DNA of 64,000 nucleotides from Porticoccaceae bacterium (GTDB lineage Bacteria; Pseudomonadota; Gammaproteobacteria; Pseudomonadales; Porticoccaceae): NCBI GenBank assembly GCA_026005035.1, contig BPKH01000001.1, positions 62,001 to 126,000 of the forward strand, read 5' to 3'. Shown piece by piece: positions 53,317 to 64,000 of this stretch (position 1 is its first letter; each line of letters starts with the position of its first letter). The notes under the pieces were generated by a model. It saw only the letters and a program-made list of their open reading frames with translations, ran no database searches and was not told where the DNA came from. The position numbers and the translations under genes were made by a program.

Positions 53317-55455
53317 GTGCGCCCGCTCTTCGCTGCCCTCTGCTTCGCCCTCGCCCCCCTCGCCGCGGCCGCCCCCGTCGCCGTGGGCCACCTGACGGGC
53401 GACGGCGCCCCGCCCATGGGTTGGGACGGAGCCGAACCCGACCCCCTGTTCGCCGAGCCCTACATCGACGTCGACGAGTGGCGCACCCAACCCGTCCCCC
53501 ACCGCTACGTCCACGGCGGCTTCCGCGGCACCCAGACCCGCTTTTCCTACTACTTTCCCCCCGCCGAGGCGTACGAGGGACGCTTTTTCCAACACATCAC
53601 CCCGGTGCCGGACAGCGAACACCTGGCCCAGGCCAAGCCCCCCGGTCCCTTCAACCCCATCGGCTTCGCCGCCGCGAGCGGGGCCTACTTCGTGGAAACC
53701 AACGGCGGCGGGCCGGTGGACTTCTCCGTGCCGGGCGGCACCCGCAGCGATCCCACGATCACCGCCTGGCGCGCCAACGCCGCGGCGGCCGCCTATTCCC
53801 GCCAGGTGGCCCGGGCGGTCTACGGCCTGGCGGCGCGCCCCTACGGGTACGCCTACGGTGGCTCCGGCGGCGGCTACCGCACCATCGGCGGCATGGAAGC
53901 GAGCCGCGGCATCTGGGACGGCGCCGTGCCCTACGTGATCGGCTCCACCATGGCGATCCCCAACGTCTTCGCCGTCCGCCTGCGGGCGCTGCGAGTGCTC
54001 TGGCACCGCTTTCCGGCCATCGTCGACGCCCTGGAGCCGGGGGGCAGCGGCGACCCCTGGGCGGGGCTCGAGGCGCGGGAAACGGCCACCCTCTGGGAGG
54101 CGACGAGGATGGGCTTTCCCCTGGGCGCCTGGTTCGGCTACCAGACCATGGGCCTCCACGGTCTCGCTGCCCTCTACCAGGCGGTCAAGGCCGCCGATCC
54201 CACCTACTTCCAAGACTTTTGGACGGTGCCGGGCTACCTGGGCCACGACCATCCGGAAGAGTACGCCGATCACCTCCTCGTCCACGAGGCGCGGGTCGCC
54301 GCGCCGGTGACTGCGGCCGAGGCAGCCCGCCTCAGAATCTCCCTGGACCCCTTCCGCGCCGCCGAGCGGGGCGGAGTCGACACCGCCTTTCGCCAGCCTC
54401 CGCCAGGCGAGGCGGAGCGAATCGTGGGCTATCGCCTCGCCCCGCCGCCCGATCGCGTGCCCGAACCCTTCCTGGGCGGCGACCTGCGCATCCTGGAAGG
54501 CTCCGCCCGGGGCACCTCCCTGGCCATCGCCCGGGTGGTGGGGGACGTGGCGGTGCTCGGCATCCACGATCCCCGGGCGGCGGCGGCCGTGCACACCGGG
54601 GATCGGGTCGTGCTCGACAACCGCGACCTCCTGGCCCTGGAGACCTACCACCGCCACCAGGTGCCGCCGGGCGACGAATTTCCGGTGTGGGACCAGTTCC
54701 GCGACGCCGGCGGCCGCCCCCTTTACCCCCAGCGGCCGCAGCTCCTGGGCCCCCTGTTCGTGGAGCGCACCGCCGGCACCACCATGACTGGCCGCTTCGC
54801 GGGCAAGATGATCGTGGTGGCGAGCCTCTACGACCGCGAGGCCTTCCCCTGGCAGGCCGACTGGTATCGCCGACGCATCGCCCGCCACCTGGGGGATCGC
54901 CTGGAGGAGCGGTTCCGCCTCTACTACGTGGACCGCGCCCTGCACGGCGACGGACCCGAACTGGAGGACCCCACCCGGGTGGTCCACTACACGGGTGTCC
55001 TCCACCAGGCGTTGCGGGATCTCGCCGCCTGGGTGGAGCGTGGGGTGGCGCCCCCCGCCGGCACCCGCTACCGAGTGGCGGACGGCCAGGTACTGGTGCC
55101 GCCGACAGCCGCCGAGCGGGCCGGTCTGCAACCGGTGGTGCAACTGGCGGTGGCCGGGGGCGAGGTGGCGGAAGTGCCCGCCGGCGCGGAGGTGACCTTC
55201 TCGGGCACGGTGGAGGCGCCGCCGGGGGCCGGGCTCGTCACCCGGGTGGAGTGGGACCTCGAGGGCACCGGCGCGTTCACCGCCTCCCCCGCCCCCTCAC
55301 CGGCGGCGAAGGTGGCGGTGACCGCCCGCCACCGCTACCCCCGACCGGGTACCTACTTCGCGGTGCTGCGGGGCTGGATTCAGCGGCAAGGCGACCCCGA
55401 CGATCCCTACACCCAGATCGCCCATCTGGCCCGGGTGCGGGTGGTGGTGCGCTAG
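53317..55455 (+). CDS. Secreted alpha/beta-hydrolase-like protein with C-terminal PKD-like domain
   Basis: The 712-residue product has a signal peptide (MRPLFAALCFALAPLAAAA) and a possible nucleophile elbow G-x-S-x-G at Ser183 (YGGSGGGYRT), reminiscent of tannase or feruloyl-esterase folds. An Asp/His pair could follow in the later half. The C-terminus (about 620-710; EVTFSGTVEAPPGAG, VEWDLEGTGAF, HRYPRPGTYFAVLRG) looks like a PKD/Ig-like module. I do not recognise the specific family. GTG at 53317 follows GGAG. It faces the dioxygenase operon. Confidence 0.6.
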   Translation: MRPLFAALCFALAPLAAAAPVAVGHLTGDGAPPMGWDGAEPDPLFAEPYIDVDEWRTQPVPHRYVHGGFRGTQTRFSYYFPPAEAYEGRFFQHITPVPDSEHLAQAKPPGPFNPIGFAAASGAYFVETNGGGPVDFSVPGGTRSDPTITAWRANAAAAAYSRQVARAVYGLAARPYGYAYGGSGGGYRTIGGMEASRGIWDGAVPYVIGSTMAIPNVFAVRLRALRVLWHRFPAIVDALEPGGSGDPWAGLEARETATLWEATRMGFPLGAWFGYQTMGLHGLAALYQAVKAADPTYFQDFWTVPGYLGHDHPEEYADHLLVHEARVAAPVTAAEAARLRISLDPFRAAERGGVDTAFRQPPPGEAERIVGYRLAPPPDRVPEPFLGGDLRILEGSARGTSLAIARVVGDVAVLGIHDPRAAAAVHTGDRVVLDNRDLLALETYHRHQVPPGDEFPVWDQFRDAGGRPLYPQRPQLLGPLFVERTAGTTMTGRFAGKMIVVASLYDREAFPWQADWYRRRIARHLGDRLEERFRLYYVDRALHGDGPELEDPTRVVHYTGVLHQALRDLAAWVERGVAPPAGTRYRVADGQVLVPPTAAERAGLQPVVQLAVAGGEVAEVPAGAEVTFSGTVEAPPGAGLVTRVEWDLEGTGAFTASPAPSPAAKVAVTARHRYPRPGTYFAVLRGWIQRQGDPDDPYTQIAHLARVRVVVR

Positions 55456-57164
55456 TCGCCGCAGGCCAACCGCGTCCAGTCGACCCGCCCCTGCCAGCGC
55501 CCGGCGGCCTCCTGGTGGGCGCGGGCGCGGGGCAGGAGGTGCTCCAGATAGAAGCGGGCGGTGGCGCGCTTGGCCTGCGCGAAGGGGGCCTCGCCCTGCG
55601 CCGCGCGCCAGGCGCGCAGCATCTGCCAACCGCCGAGCAGGTAGCCGGTGGCCATGAGGTAGTCGAAGCTGCCGAGCAGGGCGTCCTCGGGATCCCGTCC
55701 CAGGGCCTCCACCAGGGCGCGGGTGAGCGCGCCCTGGACGGTGGCCGTCGCCGCCAGCGCCGCGGCGCAGGCGGCGGCCCCTTGGGGGGGTCTTTGACAG
55801 TCGCCGGCGATCTCCGCCAGCAGGCGCGCCATGGCGACGCCGTCGTCCCGGCCCAGTTTGCGGCGCACCAGGTCGGCCGCCTGGATCCCGTTGGTGCCCT
55901 CATAGATGGCCGCCACCCGCACGTCGCGCCACAGCTGGGCGACGCCGGTCTCCTCCACGTAGCCCGCGCCGCCGTGGATCTGAATGGCGAGGGAAGCCAC
56001 CTCCTGGGCGAGCTCGGTGAACCACCCCTTGATCACCGGGATCAGCAGATCCACCCGAGCCTGCAAATCCGGGTCCTCCCCGTGGCGGGCCCGATCCAGC
56101 ACCACCGCCTCCACGCCGGCCACCGCCCGCATCGCCTCCACCAGCGCCCGCTGGGTGAGCAGCATGCGCACCACGTCGGGATGGCGGGCGATGGCGACAC
56201 CCCCCTGCTGGCGGCTGCGGGCGTAGGCGATAGACGCCTGGCGCGCCCGCTCCGCCACCCCCAGCCCCTGGATGCCCACCTTGAGGCGCGCCTCGTTCAT
56301 CATGGTGAACATACAGGCGAGCCCCCGGTTGGCCTCGCCCAGGAGCCAACCCACGGCGCCGTCGCGCTCGCCGTAGCTCATCTGGCAGGTGGGGCTTGCG
56401 TGCAGGCCCAGCTTGCACTCCAAGGCCAGGCAGCGCAGGTCGTTGCGCCGCCCGTCGGGCAGGAACTTCGGCACCAAAAAGAGCGACAGCCCGCGGCTGC
56501 CGGGGGGCGCGTCCGGCAGGCGGGCGAGCACCAGGTGGACGATGTTGCGGGCGAGCTCGTGCTCGCCCCAGGTGATGAAGATCTTCTGGCCGCGGATCCG
56601 GAAGTGGTCGCCGGCGGGTTCGGCGCGGGTGCGGATGGGGCCGAGGTCGGAACCCGCCTCCGGCTCGGTGAGGTTCATGGTGCCGCTCATCTCCCCCCGG
56701 GCGATGGCGGGCACCCAGGCCTCGATCTGGGCGGCCGTCCCGTGGGCGAGGATCGCCCCGGCCGCCCCCAGACTGAGCATCGGGTTGAGGGCGAAAGCCA
56801 TGTTGGCCCCGTTCCAGAACTCGGCCACCACGGTGTTGAAGAGCTCCGGCAGACCGAGCCCGCCCGCCTCCACGGGGAGACTGATGCCGGTCCAACCGCC
56901 CTCGGCGAGGGCCCGCCAGGCGGCGGCGAAGCCTTCGGGCAGGACCACCCGATCCCCCTCGAGGCGCGCCCCCAGGCGGTCGCCCACCCCGTTCAAGGGG
57001 GCGAGCACCTCCGCGGCCACACGGCCGGCTTCGGCGAACACGGCGCGCGCCGTCTCGGTGGAGAGATCCTGTTTGGCGAAGGCGGGCAGGCGGGCGAGGG
57101 CGCCGAGGTCCACCAGGTGGTCGAGGAGAAACGCCCAGTCCTCGAGGGGTGGCTGGTAATCCAC
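55452..57164 (-). CDS. Acyl-CoA dehydrogenase (DmdC-like, about 570 residues)
   Basis: The 570-residue FAD enzyme has GTMNLTEPEAGSDLGPIRT and a catalytic Glu in AAIYEGTNGIQAADLV, followed by a C-terminal extension (acyl-CoA dehydrogenase C-terminal domain). The length exceeds classic 380-residue forms and matches the subfamily that includes 3-methylmercaptopropionyl-CoA dehydrogenase (DmdC). The actual acyl substrate is not certain. GTG at 57164. Its stop codon is shared on the palindrome CTAG with the 53317 gene. Confidence 0.9.
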   Translation of the reverse strand: MDYQPPLEDWAFLLDHLVDLGALARLPAFAKQDLSTETARAVFAEAGRVAAEVLAPLNGVGDRLGARLEGDRVVLPEGFAAAWRALAEGGWTGISLPVEAGGLGLPELFNTVVAEFWNGANMAFALNPMLSLGAAGAILAHGTAAQIEAWVPAIARGEMSGTMNLTEPEAGSDLGPIRTRAEPAGDHFRIRGQKIFITWGEHELARNIVHLVLARLPDAPPGSRGLSLFLVPKFLPDGRRNDLRCLALECKLGLHASPTCQMSYGERDGAVGWLLGEANRGLACMFTMMNEARLKVGIQGLGVAERARQASIAYARSRQQGGVAIARHPDVVRMLLTQRALVEAMRAVAGVEAVVLDRARHGEDPDLQARVDLLIPVIKGWFTELAQEVASLAIQIHGGAGYVEETGVAQLWRDVRVAAIYEGTNGIQAADLVRRKLGRDDGVAMARLLAEIAGDCQRPPQGAAACAAALAATATVQGALTRALVEALGRDPEDALLGSFDYLMATGYLLGGWQMLRAWRAAQGEAPFAQAKRATARFYLEHLLPRARAHQEAAGRWQGRVDWTRLACGD

Positions 57165-57212
57165 GGCGGCGACCTGCTCCTGGGGGCTCGGACGGGGAGA
57201 GCGCGGGTTTAC

Positions 57213-57303
57213 TGGCGGTGAGGGAGGGATTCGAACCCTCGATAGGGGATTAGCCTATACTCCCTTAGCAGGGGAGCGCCTTCAGCCACTCGGCCACCTC
57301 ACC
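57213..57303 (-). tRNA. tRNA-Ser (GCT)
   Basis: A 91-nt class II tRNA with acceptor GGTGAGG/CCTCACC, long variable arm, anticodon arm CTCCC-CTGCTAA-GGGAG with anticodon GCT, T arm GAGGG-TTCGAAT-CCCTC, discriminator G and encoded CCA. It follows csrA, as in Pseudomonas and E. coli. Confidence 0.97.
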
Positions 57304-57330
57304 GAAAGGGTGCGCGCGCGGCGCGCGGCC

Positions 57331-57336
57331 ATGATA
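57331..57336 (-). promoter_or_regulatory. Possible -10 of tRNA-Ser
   Basis: TATCAT on the minus strand (57336-57331) with a start near 57324. No clear -35, and the tRNA may instead be cotranscribed with csrA. Confidence 0.35.
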
Positions 57337-57356
57337 CCAGAGGGTAAAAAGGGCGG

Positions 57357-57557
57357 CTACTCGCTCTCTTCGCCGCCGTCGCGCCCCTGCAGCCGCTCCT
57401 GTTGGATCCGCTGGTAGATCTCCTCGCGGTGGACTGCCACGTCCTTGGGCGCGTTGACACCAAGGCGCACCTGGTTGCCCTTGACGCCCAGAACGGTGAC
57501 GGTGATCTCGTCGCCGATCACCAGGGTTTCCCCCACCCTTCGGGTCAGAATCAGCAT
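57357..57557 (-). CDS. csrA: Carbon storage regulator CsrA
   Basis: The 66-residue RNA-binding regulator starts [20 protein letters not shown] and includes [28 protein letters not shown]; the key RNA-binding residues Leu4, Arg6/7 and Arg44 (VHREE) are present. It represses translation by binding GGA motifs and is antagonised by small RNAs under GacA control; GacA is at 3111. ATG at 57557. Confidence 0.97.
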   Translation of the reverse strand: MLILTRRVGETLVIGDEITVTVLGVKGNQVRLGVNAPKDVAVHREEIYQRIQQERLQGRDGGEESE

Positions 57558-57623
57558 GGCTCGCTCCTGGCCTTGTCGCCTCTTGGATCCCCTGTCGTGG
57601 TCGGGCCACGCGCCCGCCTCTGT

Positions 57624-58871
<1,248 letters not shown>

Positions 58872-58928
58872 CCGCACCCACTCCCCTCGTTGCGCCGCTC
58901 GCATCCCATCCCGAAGACCGGGGACACC

Positions 58929-61559
<2,631 letters not shown>

Positions 61560-61581
61560 GGGGCGTCGCGGGGGGCGGGGG

Positions 61582-61932
61582 TCACAGGGCGAGCGAACCC
61601 TCGGACATCTGGACGTTGCCGAGGATGTGGAGGTGGAGGTGGAAGACCGTCTGGCCCGCCCCGGCGCCGTTGTTGATCACCAGGCGGAAGGCGTCGCCGA
61701 TCCCCGCCGCTTGGGCCACCTTCTTGGCGGTGAAGAGCAGGTGCCCGAGGAGCTCGCGGTCCTCTTCGGTGGCGTCGGACAGCTTGGGGATCGGCTTTTT
61801 GGGAATGAGCAGCAGGTGCGTGGGCGCCTTGGGGGCGATGTCGCGAATGACGAAACAGTGCTCGTCCTGGTAGAGGATTTCGGAGGGGATCTCGCCCTCC
61901 AGGATCCGGGTGAACACCGACTTTTCGCTCAT
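61582..61932 (-). CDS. HIT-family protein (HINT type)
   Basis: The 116-residue product has the histidine triad VFHLHLHIL and an N-terminal [20 protein letters not shown], as in small HinT purine nucleoside phosphoramidases. ATG at 61932. It is two bases after the Trm112-like gene, so they are one transcription unit. Confidence 0.94.
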   Translation of the reverse strand: MSEKSVFTRILEGEIPSEILYQDEHCFVIRDIAPKAPTHLLLIPKKPIPKLSDATEEDRELLGHLLFTAKKVAQAAGIGDAFRLVINNGAGAGQTVFHLHLHILGNVQMSEGSLAL

Positions 61933-61934
61933 GG

Positions 61935-62150
61935 TCAACCGCCCTGCTCTGGCTCTGGTCCCGTTTCGGTTCGCTCCGCGCCCTCGGGTTGAATGGGCCG
62001 CGCCTCTGCCTCCAGCAGCACGGGGATCCCGTCGCGAATGGGATAGGCGAGACCACTCGTCCGGCAGACGAGCTCCTGGCGCTCCCGGTCGTATTCGAGG
62101 GGCGCCTTGCTCACCGGGCACACCAGGATTCCCAACAGCTGTTTGTCCAT
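61935..62150 (-). CDS. Trm112-like protein
   Basis: The 71-residue protein has [20 protein letters not shown] and [21 protein letters not shown], the Trm112/YcaR pattern. In relatives this gene often sits between lpxK and kdsB; here it is next to HIT. It usually activates methyltransferases in eukaryotes; the bacterial role is unknown. ATG at 62150. Confidence 0.85.
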   Translation of the reverse strand: MDKQLLGILVCPVSKAPLEYDRERQELVCRTSGLAYPIRDGIPVLLEAEARPIQPEGAERTETGPEPEQGG

Positions 62151-62204
62151 GGGCTCCCGCGGAGGCCGAGAAGAGCGCATTGTACTGGAAAGCGCCGGCG
62201 ACTT

Positions 62205-62681
62205 TCACACCGCCGGCGCGCCGGGAAAATCCCCGAGCGCCCGGCGGATCTGCTCTTCTGCGAAACCGCGGCCACGCAGAAAGCGGATCCGCCTGGCGAG
62301 CTCCCGCGCCTGCCGCGGCGCGCCCTCGCCGAAGCGACTGCGCAGCGCGCGGCTCGCCAGCGCCACCCAGTCCACCTCGCAGGTCGCGAGGGCGTCCTCG
62401 ATCAGCGCTTCCTCGACCCCCCGCTGGCGCAGTTCGGCGCGGATCCGGCAAGGCCCCTGGCCGCGCCCGACGCGCAGGCGGACGAAGGACTCGGCGAAGC
62501 GGCGGTCCGACTGCAGCCCCTCGGCGGCGAGCCGGTCGAGCACCGCGGCGAGCACCTCACCCGGGACCGCAGAGCGCGCCCGCAGCTTGCGGGCGAGCTC
62601 CAGGCGCGAGTGCTCGCGCCGGGCGAGCAGGTCCAGGGCGGCGCGATAGAGGCGTCGGCGGGGATCGTCGCCCGCCGTCAC
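62205..62681 (-). CDS. recX: Regulatory protein RecX
   Basis: The 158-residue, mostly helical protein (RLYRAALDLLARREHSRLEL, GLQSDRRFAESFVRLRVGRG, QGPCRIRAELRQRGV) inhibits RecA filaments. It lies close to recA with only a DUF4126 gene between. GTG at 62681 overlaps the DUF4126 stop (GTGA). Confidence 0.9.
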   Translation of the reverse strand: MTAGDDPRRRLYRAALDLLARREHSRLELARKLRARSAVPGEVLAAVLDRLAAEGLQSDRRFAESFVRLRVGRGQGPCRIRAELRQRGVEEALIEDALATCEVDWVALASRALRSRFGEGAPRQARELARRIRFLRGRGFAEEQIRRALGDFPGAPAV

Positions 62682-63322
62682 CGGCGGCCGCCCCCCGCCG
62701 TCGGCTCCTCCCCGGCGCCTGGGGCGATGCGGCCGCGCAACCAGCGGAACAGCCGCCCCGCCGCCCGCCACAGGCGCGGCAGCGACCAGGCCACCAGGGC
62801 GAGGAAGAGCGCGAGCAGGACCAGGAAGACAAGCGGGTGGTTGAGGGCCGTCCACAGCCCCAAGAGCACCGCCAGGTCTTCGCCGAGGGAGGCGAGCCAG
62901 TTGCTGAAGGGCTCCGGAGAGGTGTTGATCACCAGCCGCCCGGACGCCTTGGTGAGGTGGCTCGCCGCCGCCAGGGAGCCGCCCAGGAGCCCCGCCGCCA
63001 CCTCCAGGGCCGGGGAAACCTCGCCCACCGCTCCCGCGGCGAGAAGCGCCCCGGCGGGGATGCGCACGAAGGTGTGGATGGCGTCCCAGCCGGAGTCGAC
63101 GCCGGGGATCTTGTCGGCGAAGAACTCCACCAGATACATCAAGCCGGCGGCGGCGATCACCAAGGGGTCGGCGAGGACTTCCAAGCCGGGCGGCAAATCC
63201 ACATAGCCCGTTGCGCCGGCCAGGCCGAGGGCGAAGGCGGCGGCGTAGAGGTTGATCCCGCTCGCCCACCCCACCCCGAGGGTGAGGGCGAGGGTCTGGA
63301 CCAGCTGGGAATAGGCATCCAC
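62678..63322 (-). CDS. DUF4126 membrane protein
   Basis: The 214-residue product has several membrane helices (LALTLGVGWASGINLYAAAF, PLVIAAAGLMYLVEFFADK) and a basic C-terminus. DUF4126 proteins are of unknown function. It lies between recA and recX with a coupled end. GTG at 63322 is the start. Confidence 0.85.
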   Translation of the reverse strand: MDAYSQLVQTLALTLGVGWASGINLYAAAFALGLAGATGYVDLPPGLEVLADPLVIAAAGLMYLVEFFADKIPGVDSGWDAIHTFVRIPAGALLAAGAVGEVSPALEVAAGLLGGSLAAASHLTKASGRLVINTSPEPFSNWLASLGEDLAVLLGLWTALNHPLVFLVLLALFLALVAWSLPRLWRAAGRLFRWLRGRIAPGAGEEPTAGGGRR

Positions 63323-63337
63323 CCCCGCCGCCCGAAC

Positions 63338-64000
<663 letters not shown>

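Noticed and set aside
52956-57221. Open frame of more than 1400 codons over the hydrolase and acyl-CoA dehydrogenase genes
   Set aside because: No domain resemblance, overlaps certain genes on both strands; a by-product of few stop codons in GC-rich sequence.

Overview
The window is very GC-rich (about 70% by eye) and carries a chromosomal core typical of Gammaproteobacteria. Several gene neighbourhoods match those of Pseudomonas, Vibrio and E. coli: recA-recX-alaS-lysC-csrA-tRNA-Ser, gacA-uvrC-pgsA-tRNA, lexA / PA3009-like / DUF6586 / topA, nagZ-MscS-thioinosine phosphorylase, mfd-csiV, lolCDE, and a complete Na+-NQR operon followed by apbE and nqrM. A high-GC Chromatiales/Ectothiorhodospiraceae-type gammaproteobacterium is plausible, but no 16S is present and this is inference. 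No insertion sequences, prophage or CRISPR arrays are seen.

Layout. 1-511: end of a small membrane protein gene, then an AT-rich control region holding two copies of an 18-bp operator-like repeat and a candidate small RNA with a strong terminator. 511-10076 (minus): one long run of overlapping genes, comEC-exbB-exbD-kdsB-ptp-murB-alkB-gacA-uvrC-pgsA, ending in tRNA-Cys. 10184-12091 (plus): a patatin-like lipase and a DUF2062 protein. 12027-22320 (minus): nqrABCDEF-apbE-nqrM-lolC-lolD-lolE read from a TATAAT promoter at 22454. 22520-31183: a long-type GAPDH, then mfd and csiV on plus, then nagZ-MscS-MTIP on minus. 31430-37622: a small acidic protein, SOS-autoregulated lexA, topA and its small partners, a universal stress protein and a glutaredoxin-like protein. 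37620-43920: an M16C peptidase, a TetR regulator, two NTF2-like proteins, alanine dehydrogenase and tRNA-Arg. 44060-51116 is the most accessory-looking part: dienelactone hydrolase, an ECF sigma / FecR / STN-TonB receptor signalling cassette, and a secreted serralysin-like protease. 51120-57164: a catabolic-looking group (NTF2-like, SDR, TauD-type dioxygenase, secreted alpha/beta hydrolase, acyl-CoA dehydrogenase). 57213-64000 (minus): tRNA-Ser, csrA, lysC, alaS, HIT, Trm112-like, recX, DUF4126 and partial recA.

Two halves of a global regulatory circuit are present: GacA (3111-3761) and CsrA (57357-57557). LexA carries its own CTG-N10-CAG box, so the SOS regulon (lexA, recA) is also represented. 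NqrB and NqrC have their FMN-threonine motifs, and ApbE (flavin transferase) and NqrM (maturation) lie directly downstream.

Seven genes (alkB, lolC, lolD, apbE, mfd twice, the 31430 gene, the serralysin) are broken by single-base indels, mostly one extra base in a homopolymer. Correcting one base restores a normal-length family member in each case except lolC, which needs four. This looks more like sequence error than decay, with lolC the exception to check. The most interesting leads are the twin-operator/small-RNA region at 97-430 and the ECF cassette, where a 31-bp promoter-like element is duplicated and the receptor ORF has an internal start with a second signal peptide.
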